Translations under genes and position numbers: made by a program | Notes under the pieces: model-generated | Told to the model about the DNA's origin: nothing | Seen by the model: only the letters and a program-made list of their open reading frames with translations | The model's database searches: none | Shown: one piece after another, positions 37,708 through 45,846 of the stretch | Layout: each line of letters begins with the position of its first letter | Numbering within the stretch: the first letter of the stretch is position 1 | NCBI RefSeq assembly: GCF_000802305.1 | Contig: NZ_JTDK01000006.1 | Coordinates: forward strand, 434,001-498,000 | Reading direction: 5' to 3' | Length of the DNA stretch: 64,000 nt | DNA from: Microbacterium mangrovi | GTDB lineage: Bacteria > Actinomycetota > Actinomycetes > Actinomycetales > Microbacteriaceae

Positions 37708-38496
37708 GTGGAGGTCCAGAACCTGCTCGCGACCCTCGCCGAGCCGACCCGGTTCCGCATCGTCGAACTGCTGGCGACGCGCGCCTCTACGGTCGGCGAG
37801 GTCGCCGCGGGCATCGGCGCGCTGCAGCCGCAGACGACGAAGCACATCCAGGCGCTCGAAGCAGCGGGCGTCATCCGCGTCCACAAGCTCGGGCGACGGC
37901 GCGTCGCACGCCTGGACCGCGAGGCGATGTCGACGCTGTCGGCGTTCTTCGCGGCGCTCAGCACGCCCGACGCCGACGACACCGTGCTCGAGGAGTACGA
38001 GACCGCCATCCGGCGCGAGGAATCACACCGATCGGACGAGGACGACGCCCGGGTCCTGACGTTCGTGCGACATCTGCCCGCCTCCGTCGATGCCGTCTGG
38101 GCGGCGTGGACCGACGCCGCCCAGGCTGCCCGATGGTGGGCACCGCCGCACTTCGACACCGAGGTGTTCGACATCGCGCCCCGGACGAACGCACCGATCC
38201 GCTTGGTGCTGAGCGAGGGCGGCGGCGCGCGGTACGAATCCATCGGCCGCGTCGAGGAGGTGCAGCCTCGCCGACGCCTGGTGTTCGAACTCGCCCCGAT
38301 CGACGCCGAGGGCACTCCGCTGTTCGCCGCCCGACACACCGTGACCTTCGCAGAAGAAGCGGCAGCGACCACTCTCACGCTGCGAATCGCCGTGTCGGAT
38401 CTGCGCCCCGGCGCCGCGCCGGCAGTCGCGGGACTCCAACCCGGGTGGGAACAGCTCCTGGACGCCCTCGCTCGCACACTGGCGCCCGGGTCCTGA
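37708..38496 (+). CDS. ArsR-type regulator fused to an AHSA1 (SRPBCC) domain
   Basis: A 262-residue fusion. Residues about 1-85 form an ArsR winged helix (LLATLAEPTRFRIVELL, then VGEVAAGIGALQPQTTKHIQAL). No cysteine cluster for metal sensing is visible. Residues about 115-255 form an AHSA1 domain (LPASVDAVWAAWTDAAQAARWW). The fusion suggests that the C-terminal cavity binds a small hydrophobic ligand and controls DNA binding. GTG at 37708 is used, 4 bp after the AHSA1 stop. The promoter palindrome is its probable operator. Confidence 0.87.
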   Translation: MEVQNLLATLAEPTRFRIVELLATRASTVGEVAAGIGALQPQTTKHIQALEAAGVIRVHKLGRRRVARLDREAMSTLSAFFAALSTPDADDTVLEEYETAIRREESHRSDEDDARVLTFVRHLPASVDAVWAAWTDAAQAARWWAPPHFDTEVFDIAPRTNAPIRLVLSEGGGARYESIGRVEEVQPRRRLVFELAPIDAEGTPLFAARHTVTFAEEAAATTLTLRIAVSDLRPGAAPAVAGLQPGWEQLLDALARTLAPGS

Positions 38497-38512
38497 GCGC
38501 GTCGGATCGCAG

Positions 38513-38518
38513 TACAGT
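38513..38518 (+). promoter_or_regulatory. -10 hexamer TACAGT for the membrane protein gene at 38525
   Basis: TACAGT ends 6 bases before the ATG at 38525, giving a leaderless transcript. Confidence 0.55.
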
Positions 38519-38524
38519 GCGTAC

Positions 38525-39136
38525 ATGCGGACCGGAAACGGTGCCATCGGATGGGTGCTCGGCGGCACCGGCGGGATCGTCCTCGGAGCGCTCGCCGGTC
38601 TGACCTGGGCCGCGGCGCTGCGGGCCTACATGGTCGAAATCGCGGCTTTCGACTCCCAGTTCACCTGGTGGGGAACGTTCGGCGCCATCCTCGCCCCGGG
38701 AGCCCTGTCCGGCGCGCTGCTCGCCCTCGGATGGCAGCGCGCGCGCAGCGGCCGGGCGTCGGCGTGGTTCGCGTTCGCCGTCGCTCCGCTAGCGGTGGTG
38801 CCGCTGCTCCGACCCGGCGCGCTGGTGACGATGTTCACGACGGGGCTGGGGGGCGGCGCCGTCGGAGTCGTGGCCATCGCCCTTCTGGGCGGGTTCGCCC
38901 TCGGGCAGCGCGGACCGGTGTGGCTGCGCATCGTGCTCGGCGCACTGTGGCTGGCCGGGCTCGCGGGCCTCGCCGCGACCCCGGCCATCATCCCCGGTCT
39001 GCCGATCACGACGCCCCGAGGGGCGTGGGTGGTCGCCCTCGTCACCGGGCTGATGCTGCTGCTCAGCATCGCCTGCGCCGCACCGTTCCTCGCGCGGGGT
39101 GACCCTAGAAGTCCCAGTCGTCGTCTTCGGTGCTGA
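38525..39136 (+). CDS. Membrane protein of unknown function, 3' end inside attL
   Basis: A 203-residue protein with about five hydrophobic helices between residues 8 and 182. I do not recognise a family. The last 11 codons read antisense through the displaced 3' end of nrdF, and the TGA at 39134-39136 lies within the part of attL that is identical in both repeats, so integration of the element did not alter this protein. Before integration this gene and nrdF would have been convergent with overlapping ends. The mRNA is probably leaderless. Confidence 0.78.
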   Translation: MRTGNGAIGWVLGGTGGIVLGALAGLTWAAALRAYMVEIAAFDSQFTWWGTFGAILAPGALSGALLALGWQRARSGRASAWFAFAVAPLAVVPLLRPGALVTMFTTGLGGGAVGVVAIALLGGFALGQRGPVWLRIVLGALWLAGLAGLAATPAIIPGLPITTPRGAWVVALVTGLMLLLSIACAAPFLARGDPRSPSRRLRC

Positions 39137-39190
39137 CCGCCTTGCCGATCACGTACGAGGAGCCCGACCCCGAGAAGAAGTCGTGGTTCT
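39105..39190 (-). pseudogene. nrdF: Displaced 3' end of nrdF (original host copy)
   Basis: Read on the minus strand this encodes the last 27-28 residues of NrdF, ending EDDDWDF and a TAG stop. It is cut from the gene body, which now lies beyond 57,611, by the integrated element. It differs from the active copy at two positions only (39150 and 39171), both third codon positions without amino acid change. Confidence 0.9.
39107..39190. repeat. attL, 84-bp direct repeat with attR
   Basis: 82 of 84 bases match 57528-57611 in the same orientation. Identity blocks of 43, 20 and 19 bp are separated by single mismatches. Sequence outside the block is unrelated on both sides, which fixes the element ends. 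Confidence 0.92.
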
Positions 39191-39290
39191 AAGAGGGTCC
39201 TTTTCACCATGCGGGTGCCAATTCTCTTGGCCGTGATCACTGGGAACAGAACGCGCGGAAGGTTACAGAACGTGCATATGGTCACTTGAG

Positions 39291-39309
39291 TTGTGGGCAA
39301 AATGTGGGC
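39291..39309 (+). repeat. 19-bp candidate integrase arm site, left
   Basis: TTGTGGGCAAAATGTGGGC, itself a tandem of TGTGGGC, occurs here and again at 57416-57434 in the same orientation. The copies lie about 100 bp inside attL and 93 bp inside attR. This is where arm-type binding sites of a tyrosine integrase are expected. Confidence 0.55.
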
Positions 39310-39412
39310 GATTGGCTGACGTCCTGACCCCGTGGCGGCCGGCCGGTGATTGCACCATACTGTTCCCAACTGGGGAAGGCAGGGACATGGGGATGTTGCC
39401 TGAATCTGAAGC

Positions 39413-39859
39413 ATGAGTATGCAACCACGCTCGGCGCCTCCGGGCTGGTATCTGTCACAAACGCCTGACGTGATGCCTGGCACGCTGCAATGGTGGGACG
39501 GGACGAAGTGGACCGGTCAGTATGCACCCCCGGCGCCACACGCGCGCACCGCACCGCAAGTCGCACCCTATGGCCCACTAATACCTCAGCGCTCCGTCGG
39601 TGCCGCCTACGCGTTTCTGCTGCTGCTAGGCGGCATCGGCGCGCACCGGTTCTATCTCGGGATGCCGTGGACCGCAACCACCCTACTGCTGCTCTGGATT
39701 GGAACGTGGGCGCTCATCCCAGTACACGGAGAGCTGATCCCGCTTGCCGTGCTAGTGGTCTGGCTCATTGTCGATCTGTGCGTCTTGCCCGGGCTTGTCG
39801 CTGATGCGAACCTCCGAGCGGTTACCAAGCAGATCACGCCCCGGGCCAGCAATCGCTAG
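39413..39859 (+). CDS. DUF2510 and TM2 domain membrane protein
   Basis: A 148-residue protein. Residues about 10-36 are a DUF2510 motif (PPGWYLSQTP then LQWWDGTKWTGQY), common near the N-terminus of actinobacterial membrane proteins. Residues about 60-130 form a TM2 module: two helices around the GGIGAHRFYLGM motif with the conserved Gly, His and Phe-Tyr. The function of TM2 proteins is not settled. It is the first gene of the element and is followed by a small hairpin terminator. Confidence 0.82.
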   Translation: MSMQPRSAPPGWYLSQTPDVMPGTLQWWDGTKWTGQYAPPAPHARTAPQVAPYGPLIPQRSVGAAYAFLLLLGGIGAHRFYLGMPWTATTLLLLWIGTWALIPVHGELIPLAVLVVWLIVDLCVLPGLVADANLRAVTKQITPRASNR

Positions 39860-39868
39860 ACCCGGGGC
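39838..39868 (+). terminator. Hairpin after the TM2 gene
   Basis: The 8-bp arms GCCCCGGG (39838-39845) and CCCGGGGC (39861-39868) enclose a 15-base loop that contains the stop codon. It separates this gene from the convergent small gene at 39881. Confidence 0.5.
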
Positions 39869-39880
39869 GTGGCTGAGGCG

Positions 39881-40099
39881 CTACACAGAGAGCAGTACCT
39901 CAAGAGGATCGATGAGACCGAACTCGGCGCAGACTGCGCGGATGAACTCGGCCCGGTCGAGTGCGTAGGCGTGATCCTCCACGCGTCCCCGGAGCGATTC
40001 GCTGAACGTCGTCACGAAGACTACGTCTCCGTCCTGGTCGTTGCGTGCATCGATATCGACCGAGCGACCGCCGTCAAACTCGTATACAGTAGTAGACAT
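39881..40099 (-). CDS. Small hypothetical protein (72 residues)
   Basis: A short acidic protein with no signal peptide or membrane segment and no recognised domain. Support for the gene is a near-consensus ribosome site GGAGGA 6 bases before the ATG, coding-like composition, and a plausible promoter further upstream (TACCAT with a -35-like TTCACC at 17 bp). A GC-rich hairpin lies in its leader around 40,125-40,155. Small proteins of this type are common in actinophage accessory regions. Confidence 0.6.
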   Translation of the reverse strand: MSTTVYEFDGGRSVDIDARNDQDGDVVFVTTFSESLRGRVEDHAYALDRAEFIRAVCAEFGLIDPLEVLLSV

Positions 40100-40389
40100 C
40101 TCGATTCCTCCGAATCGGGGTCATGTCCCGGGATAGTTGCCGCTATCGCCGGGACGCTTTCGTGTTGTTACTGCAATGGTAGCAGAGAATGGCCTAATGG
40201 TGAATAGGTAAGTTGCATCCAGTTGCACCAATTCACGCTATTCCAGTGGGACCAAAGAGACCGCGCGATCGACTGCCGGCACTAGTCGCGGTGGCTTTGG
40301 GCTGAAACATCCCAGATTGTACGCGATGTCACGGAGATCATTTTGCGCGCACACTGGCGCACGCGCAATGCGCGCATTGACGTAAAAAG
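40100..40389. other. Non-coding region with a leader hairpin and direct repeats
   Basis: No convincing gene. It contains a hairpin near 40,125-40,155, a minus-strand promoter-like pair, the direct repeats AGTTGCA at 40211-40217 and 40221-40227 (10-bp period), and near 40,368-40,379 the palindrome AATGCGCGCATT. The repeats could bind a regulator of the element. Confidence 0.4.
40176..40204 (-). promoter_or_regulatory. Possible promoter for the 72-residue gene
   Basis: On the minus strand TTCACC (40204-40199), 17 bp, TACCAT (40181-40176). Each hexamer matches the sigma-70 consensus at four positions. The AGTTGCA repeats lie directly upstream. Confidence 0.35.
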
Positions 40390-40683
40390 TCAGTCCTCCG
40401 TGCGCCCCAGATCCTCCCGAGCCCGCTTCAACTCAGCCTCCCGCAACAGTGCATCCTCCGCGTTCTTCTGCCGCAGGTACTCCTGGCTCTTCTTGCTCTG
40501 CCCACCCAGAAGCAGGACGAACCCCATACCGACGAACCCGATGAACCCACAGAACAAGATGAGTGGAAGAAATATCCCAGACACCGATCCCCAGTTGATC
40601 GTCGAGGGCCCCAGTACCCTCTGCCACACCGTAGCCGCCACGGTTGCCCGAATCTGGGCCACCCACGACGGGGCCGCACGCAT
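40390..40683 (-). CDS. Small single-pass membrane protein with charged tail
   Basis: A 97-residue protein. A short N-terminal part is followed by a hydrophobic helix (about residues 36-60: SGIFLPLILFCGFIGFVGMG is its core) and a charged helix rich in Lys, Glu and Arg that may form a coiled coil (SQEYLRQKNAEDALLREAEL). No family recognised. It is divergent from the tape measure gene and has no clear ribosome site, so the start is uncertain. Confidence 0.55.
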   Translation of the reverse strand: MRAAPSWVAQIRATVAATVWQRVLGPSTINWGSVSGIFLPLILFCGFIGFVGMGFVLLLGGQSKKSQEYLRQKNAEDALLREAELKRAREDLGRTED

Positions 40684-40761
40684 TCGTCTGCCTCAATCCG
40701 CCAAACGTGCCGTCAGCCCCTGGATGCAGAACAGCCCGCGTTCAGGCCAGAAGATTTCGTC

Positions 40762-40789
40762 GCAAATGCCACGGCATCGGGGCATTTGC
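40762..40789. repeat. 9-bp inverted repeat GCAAATGCC / GGCATTTGC
   Basis: A perfect inverted repeat with a 10-base centre in the 204-bp gap between the small membrane protein and the tape measure gene. It could be a hairpin or an operator for either divergent gene. Apart from this the gap shows no gene. Confidence 0.4.
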
Positions 40790-40887
40790 CCTTGCCGATG
40801 AATGCCATCCGCCTACTCATTTCCGGCTTAAGGCGCCTCCTGAACAATTAAAATTGAAGGACACCTACCGGCAATACAAGGGGCGAC

Positions 40888-43800
40888 ATGGCGAAAGATC
40901 TGAGTGCCGTCGCCCGACTTAAGTTCATTGTCGATAGTGCTGCGCAAGCGGAGAACCTCTTCTCCAAGATTCAAGAAGGGGAACAGGTCACCACTCGGGA
41001 AACCGAGAACATGGGCCGCGCCATGTCGCAGGTCCAGAAGATCGCCGCAGGTCTCCGCACCGAACTGAACGCCACCGGCACTGCCGCAAAGGCATCCGCC
41101 GCAGACGCCAAGGTCGCATCGACCGCGTGGGGCGTCATGGAAGCGCGCATCAAGTCGGTCACCCAGGCCACCCGCGAAGCCGCGCAACAGCAGTACCTCC
41201 AGAAGTTCGGCGCCAAGGCCTTCCCCGCGAACACCTCCGTGAACGCGATGACCGCCGAGCAGAAGAAGGCGTACACCGCAGCGGTCGACGCGAACCAGAT
41301 CAGCGCGTACTCGCAGGCGAACAACGCCCTCAATGGCATCTCCTCCACCGCCCCTCGTGCGCGGTACGCACTCTACGACGTCGCCACGACGGCTACCATT
41401 ACCGCCGTCGCCCTCACTGCGCTCGGCGTCGGTGCGATCAAGGCGAGCACGGACTTCGATTGGTCGTTCGCGAACGTGCGCCGCACGATGGACGAGACCA
41501 GCGACGGGTCTGCCGCGAAACTCAAGGGCCAGTTGATCGGCCTCACCAGGCAGATTCCACAGTCGTTCGGCGACATCGCGAAAATCTCCACCCTGGCGAA
41601 CCAGCTCGGCGTTCCTGCATCGCAGTTGGTTGCGACCACGCAGACCATCGCGAAGTTCTCGACGGTGTCCGGCATCAGTGCCGAGGAGTCTGCGAAGGCG
41701 TTCGGCTCGCTCGGAACCATCCTCGGATTCACGGGCAGGCAGTACTCCAACTTCGCCTCCGCGGTCGAGTTGGTCGGTCGGAAGAGTGCCGCCACCGATG
41801 CGGACATCCTGTCGATGACCAAGGACATCGGTCAGCAGGCCAAGCAGGCAGGCTTCAACGCATACCAGGTGGTCGGGCTCGCCGGCGCACTTGCCCAGTT
41901 GCGGGTCGCCCCTGAGCGTGCGCGCGGGTCGCTCACCACGTACTTCGGCACACTCAACAAGGCGGTCGCCGATGGTGACGCTAACCTCCAGAAGCTCGCT
42001 TCCATGTCGGGCAAGACCGAGGGTGAGGTTCTCCGGCTCGCCCAGAGTGGCGCCAACGGCATGAAGAAGCTCTCCGATGCGACGGGGCTCAGCTCGAAGC
42101 AGATCGCGAGTCTCATCACCTCGAACGGGCAGAAGCTTCAAGCGTTCTCGCTCATCACCGGTATCGCCGCCGACAAACTCTCGGCTATGGTTCGAGCAGG
42201 CAAAGGCGTCGAGGTCTTCCAGGCGTTCCTCAACGGACTGAAGAATCAAGGCGACATCGTCAATGTCACCAAAGCGCTCGACACCCTCGGCCTCTCCCAG
42301 TTGCGCGTCTCGGACACGTTCACACGCCTGTCCAGCAACCAGCAGGTGTTCACGCAGTACATGGGCCTCGCGAAGCAGGGCTACACGCAGAACACCGAAC
42401 TGAATCGCCAGTACGCGATCGTGCTCGACACGGTAGCGGCCAAATGGCAGTTGTTCCTCAACGCGCTCCAGGAGTTCGGAGCCACGGTCGGCACGTCGCT
42501 CGGCCCCGCGGTCGCGGCACTCCTCACCCAATTGACCGACCTCCTTCATGTGCTCTCGGACTTCGCAGCGACGCCATTCGGCAAGTTCGTAGTCGAGATG
42601 GTCACCGGAGTCGGCACCCTCGTTGCGGTACTTGCATCGGTGGTCGGGATCGCGGCGCTCGGAGCCGCCTCGCTTCTTGCCGTCCGCTCGGCCGTCAGCT
42701 TCTTCTCCGTCGCGGCACGGGAATCGGCAACGAGTACAAATGGGTTCGTCGCCTCTCTCCTCGGCATCGCACCCGCCACCGAGACGGCGTCCACGGGCCT
42801 GAAGGTCTTCAAGGGCGCCCTGGTCGCCACCGGCGTCGGCGCGCTCGCGGTCGGGCTCGGGTACGTCATCCAGTTGTTCACTGACTTCGGCGCCGCAATG
42901 ACTGAAGCACAGGGTCCGGTCAACTTCTTCATCGACCTCGTCTACAAGTCGGCTGCGGCGTTCGACGGGCTCGTCTCTTCGATCACTGGCGCACTCGGGG
43001 CGCTCCCTGGCGGCGGGGCGTTTAAGGACTACTCCAAGGGCATCCTCAAGACTGGCGAGGACATCGAGAAGGCCGCTGGCCACGCGCACGCGTCGTTCAA
43101 TCAGTGGGTCGCAGATCAGCAGAAGGTCCAGTCCTCCGTCGACCCGACCACCGAGGCCACGAACACTTACGGCAACTCCGTCGACGCACTCAACAAGAAA
43201 CTCCAGGAGAACCTCAACGCCTCCAATAAGGCTGTCGGGGGGACTAAGAAGGTTGCCGACACCGCCACCAAGGCCGCGGTCCAGATTCGCACGCTCGTCG
43301 ACTACTCGAACGACCTGAGCACCGTCATGAAGCGTGCGACCGACATCCGGTTCGGGCCGCAGGAAGGTCTCGACGCGATCGCCTCCGGGTGGAACGCAAT
43401 CAAGAAGAACGTCGATGACGCCAAGAAAGCCATCGTCGACGCACAGGCGAAGATCCGCTCGCTCACCTCGGACAAGCAGACCAAGGAGTACCAAGTCAAG
43501 ATCGCCGTCCTGTACGGCGACAACACGCAAGCGAACTCGCTGCGCGCTGGTATCTCCGACATCAACAACCAGATCGCCTCCTCTCAGTCCGACATCAAGG
43601 ACGCCCAGGCGAAGGCATCTGGATCGCTCAAGGGCAACTCGGACGCAGCAATCCAGAATCGTGCCGCACTGCTCCAGTTGGTCGGCTCTTACCAGGACTA
43701 CATCACCAAGTTGGCAGCATCCGGCGTCGGCCAGGACGTGCTCAAGCAGAAGGTCGCACAGGCCAAGCAGGAGTTCCTGCGGCAGGCCACGCAACTCGGA

Positions 43801-44487
43801 TTCAGCCGCACCGAAGTGCAGAAGTACACCGTCTCGTTCAATGACATGACCGTCGCCATCAATGGCGTGCCGAAGAACGTCAACGTGCGTGCCAATGCGA
43901 ACCCGGCCATTCAGGCCCTCAACGAACTCAAGGCGCACATTGCATCGGTCACCAACAACGGCAAGGGGTACAAGATCCCCGTCACCGCATCCGTAAACTC
44001 CGACTCGCTCGCCAAGTTCGCACGTGGGCAGGCGATCGTCGCAAAGATCAGTGCGCTCCAGTCCAGCCTCGGCGCGATGAAGACGGTCAGCACGGACTCG
44101 CAGATCAGCCGCAAGTACGACCTTCAGCAGCAGATTGACGCACTGACGAAGAAGATCAACTCCGGCTCCTATCGTGGCGGTGGTTACACGGGTGATGGCA
44201 GCGTCGACGACATCGCTGGCGTCACGCACCGCCGTGAGTTCGTGTTCGATGCACAGGCAACAGCGAACGCGACACCGCAGACGCTCGCATTCCTCCAGGA
44301 TGCATTCCGCAGCGGCAAGGGCTTCAACTTCTCCCAGTCCGGATCGGGGCGCATGGACCCGCGTGACATCGACGATCTCGCCCGCAGGATCGCGTACTAC
44401 GGCCCGAGCCTGGAGATCACCCGCGGCGAACTCTCGCGTGCCGTGCGCGGGTCCAACCGTGCCAACTACGACGCCAGGAGGTTCTGA
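40888..44487 (+). CDS. Phage tail tape measure protein
   Basis: A 1199-residue protein that in siphophages sets tail length and helps DNA passage. The N-terminal third has the TP901-type core (SFGDIAKISTLANQLGVPAS, then AKFSTVSGISAEESAKAFGS and LRVAPERARGSLTTYF). Hydrophobic stretches around residues 555-620 and 640-690 form the expected membrane-active region. Long helical, Ala/Gln/Lys-rich segments follow, with a Gly-rich turn SGSYRGGGYTGDGS near the end. AAGGGG precedes the ATG by a few bases. The reading frame is intact, yet no other tail gene flanks it; the DNA after the stop does not encode a recognisable distal tail protein. Confidence 0.9.
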   Translation: MAKDLSAVARLKFIVDSAAQAENLFSKIQEGEQVTTRETENMGRAMSQVQKIAAGLRTELNATGTAAKASAADAKVASTAWGVMEARIKSVTQATREAAQQQYLQKFGAKAFPANTSVNAMTAEQKKAYTAAVDANQISAYSQANNALNGISSTAPRARYALYDVATTATITAVALTALGVGAIKASTDFDWSFANVRRTMDETSDGSAAKLKGQLIGLTRQIPQSFGDIAKISTLANQLGVPASQLVATTQTIAKFSTVSGISAEESAKAFGSLGTILGFTGRQYSNFASAVELVGRKSAATDADILSMTKDIGQQAKQAGFNAYQVVGLAGALAQLRVAPERARGSLTTYFGTLNKAVADGDANLQKLASMSGKTEGEVLRLAQSGANGMKKLSDATGLSSKQIASLITSNGQKLQAFSLITGIAADKLSAMVRAGKGVEVFQAFLNGLKNQGDIVNVTKALDTLGLSQLRVSDTFTRLSSNQQVFTQYMGLAKQGYTQNTELNRQYAIVLDTVAAKWQLFLNALQEFGATVGTSLGPAVAALLTQLTDLLHVLSDFAATPFGKFVVEMVTGVGTLVAVLASVVGIAALGAASLLAVRSAVSFFSVAARESATSTNGFVASLLGIAPATETASTGLKVFKGALVATGVGALAVGLGYVIQLFTDFGAAMTEAQGPVNFFIDLVYKSAAAFDGLVSSITGALGALPGGGAFKDYSKGILKTGEDIEKAAGHAHASFNQWVADQQKVQSSVDPTTEATNTYGNSVDALNKKLQENLNASNKAVGGTKKVADTATKAAVQIRTLVDYSNDLSTVMKRATDIRFGPQEGLDAIASGWNAIKKNVDDAKKAIVDAQAKIRSLTSDKQTKEYQVKIAVLYGDNTQANSLRAGISDINNQIASSQSDIKDAQAKASGSLKGNSDAAIQNRAALLQLVGSYQDYITKLAASGVGQDVLKQKVAQAKQEFLRQATQLGFSRTEVQKYTVSFNDMTVAINGVPKNVNVRANANPAIQALNELKAHIASVTNNGKGYKIPVTASVNSDSLAKFARGQAIVAKISALQSSLGAMKTVSTDSQISRKYDLQQQIDALTKKINSGSYRGGGYTGDGSVDDIAGVTHRREFVFDAQATANATPQTLAFLQDAFRSGKGFNFSQSGSGRMDPRDIDDLARRIAYYGPSLEITRGELSRAVRGSNRANYDARRF

Positions 44488-44636
44488 TGGAAGGGACACC
44501 GACAAGGGGTTGGCTTCTCCCCCGGATCGGGCGTCCGGCGGCCTCCAGACTCTCGATGCTGCCTCGGATGTGGCGGGGTTCTTTCGCCGTTTGGTGCTGG
44601 TGCTCTCCTACGGTCCCCTCCGCTACAGTCAGCAGC
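44488..44636. other. Junction region after the tape measure gene
   Basis: An in-frame ATG overlaps the tape measure stop (TGATGG), as expected for the next tail gene. The frame after it encodes Arg/Trp/Pro-rich sequence without tail-protein features and then runs into the next gene, whose own leaderless promoter lies at 44624. This is probably the scar where the rest of the tail cluster was lost. Confidence 0.4.
44624..44629 (+). promoter_or_regulatory. -10 hexamer TACAGT of a leaderless three-gene operon
   Basis: TACAGT is followed by 7 bases and the ATG at 44637. It gives the cargo operon 44637-45840 a promoter independent of the tape measure gene. Confidence 0.6.
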
Positions 44637-45026
44637 ATGAACCTTGGTCCCGGTGAGCTGCTCGTGGGTCGAGCATGGCGCTGGGATCGGGAACAGATCG
44701 CGACGGACATCGATGTTGATCGTCGCGTGAAGTTGGCGGACGGCGAGGTCGACCCGGACCCGGCGATCTCCGTATTTGCCGTTCGACATGACGGCGGTGA
44801 GATCGGGGACACGCTCGATCGACTTCGCTCCAGTGTCAAGGCAGTCCGAAACGCGAAATGGCTTGCGGTGGTGACGGAGGGAGAGCTCGAAGCGAAGGGT
44901 TTCAAGCTCGAGCTGTCCGAGCCGCCCCCAGACCATCATGATCTGATCCTTGGACGACCGGCAGGCGAGGCTACTATCGTGTCACTTGAAACCGTATTCG
45001 GCACGCGAGAGAGAGTGAGGCTGTGA
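44637..45026 (+). CDS. Hypothetical protein, first gene of a three-gene operon
   Basis: A 129-residue soluble, acidic protein with mixed alpha/beta character (LLVGRAWRWDREQIATDIDVD, then VKAVRNAKWLAVVTEGELEAK as notable stretches). No known domain recognised. ATG at 44637 is supported by the leaderless -10; an in-frame upstream ATG at 44487 would add 50 residues unlike a folded protein. Its TGA overlaps the next ATG by one base. Confidence 0.65.
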   Translation: MNLGPGELLVGRAWRWDREQIATDIDVDRRVKLADGEVDPDPAISVFAVRHDGGEIGDTLDRLRSSVKAVRNAKWLAVVTEGELEAKGFKLELSEPPPDHHDLILGRPAGEATIVSLETVFGTRERVRL

Positions 45027-45403
45027 TGGGTGCATTGTCCGGACATGTTCTGTCGAGCCAGTCGATTCGTCGCGTGGTTGTTAACCCGAACCGGGTGACC
45101 CGTCGCAACCCGGCCTGGACCGTCGTTGGGCTGGAGGAGCTGTCTGGCCGCCCGACGATTGGTGAGCACGTGATCGCCGTACAGCCGGACAGCGATGATG
45201 GTGACTTCGTTTCGAACGGGCGGGTGGAGGCCATCGACGACGAACACCAGCTCGTCTACCTGAGCATCGCATGGGGCGCGTTTGTCGTCGCACCGCCCAT
45301 CGACCGTATGGTGACGAAGGGGAGCCGCTTCCGGTCGTTCTCGATGCCGACTTCACGTGGTAGCTCTCCTGAAGTGCGCATCGCTGCGAGCGTTGCCGCG
45401 TGA
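45026..45403 (+). CDS. Hypothetical protein, second gene of the operon
   Basis: A 125-residue protein rich in beta-strand residues (TIGEHVIAVQPD, GRVEAIDDEHQLVYLSI) with no membrane segment. It may be a small beta-barrel. No family recognised. It starts at ATG 45026 overlapping the previous stop (TGATG), with a GTG at 45023 as alternative. Its TGA overlaps the GTG of the next gene, so translation of all three genes is coupled. Confidence 0.62.
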   Translation: MGALSGHVLSSQSIRRVVVNPNRVTRRNPAWTVVGLEELSGRPTIGEHVIAVQPDSDDGDFVSNGRVEAIDDEHQLVYLSIAWGAFVVAPPIDRMVTKGSRFRSFSMPTSRGSSPEVRIAASVAA

Positions 45404-45840
45404 GACTGCTGATGGCGACGCTTGCGGACTTCGCCACCGTTCGAGAGGGTCTGCTCACCGTCGTGTCGGCTGGGCTTACACAATTCTTCCAGGCGGAGTA
45501 TCCCGCTGAGGTGGGATTCATGCTGGCCGGAATGCTAGATATCGAGCCGGTCGCGGGGGGCGACATCAAGGTGCCGTTCTCAGTAGTTCTGAGTGACGCC
45601 GATGGTGAGGAGATCTGGCGTGGAAGCTCTACGATCGCAGGCCGCTTCAACGACACGGTGGATCTCAGCATGCCGAGCTACGTCCCAATCACCGTGGTGG
45701 TGCGCGCGCTGATCCCACGCGAGGGCCAGTACCTGGTGACTCTGACGGTCGCAGGGCTCGATCCGACAGTCTTGCCGATCCGTGCGGTGAAAGTGCCTGC
45801 TCCGGAAACCGCCAGCGACGAAAGTCCGAATCTCGGATAG
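45400..45840 (+). CDS. DUF6941-like protein, third gene of the operon
   Basis: A 146-residue protein beginning MRLLMATLADFATVREG, with PAEVGFMLAGML and a central immunoglobulin-like beta region (FSVVLSDADGEEIWRGSS, FNDTVDLSMPS). This start and layout match the actinobacterial DUF6941 family as I remember it; its function is unknown. It starts at GTG 45400 overlapping the previous gene. A strong hairpin terminator follows the stop. Confidence 0.62.
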   Translation: MRLLMATLADFATVREGLLTVVSAGLTQFFQAEYPAEVGFMLAGMLDIEPVAGGDIKVPFSVVLSDADGEEIWRGSSTIAGRFNDTVDLSMPSYVPITVVVRALIPREGQYLVTLTVAGLDPTVLPIRAVKVPAPETASDESPNLG

Positions 45841-45846
45841 CGACTA

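Noticed and set aside
39107..39190. tRNA gene as integration target
   Set aside because: The repeat does not fold as tRNA; it translates exactly as the NrdF C-terminus, with wobble-only differences between copies.
40828..44505. A 3.7-kb open frame on the minus strand opposite the tape measure gene
   Set aside because: The plus-strand translation is a recognisable tape measure protein; the antisense product has no domain, and no promoter or ribosome site precedes it.
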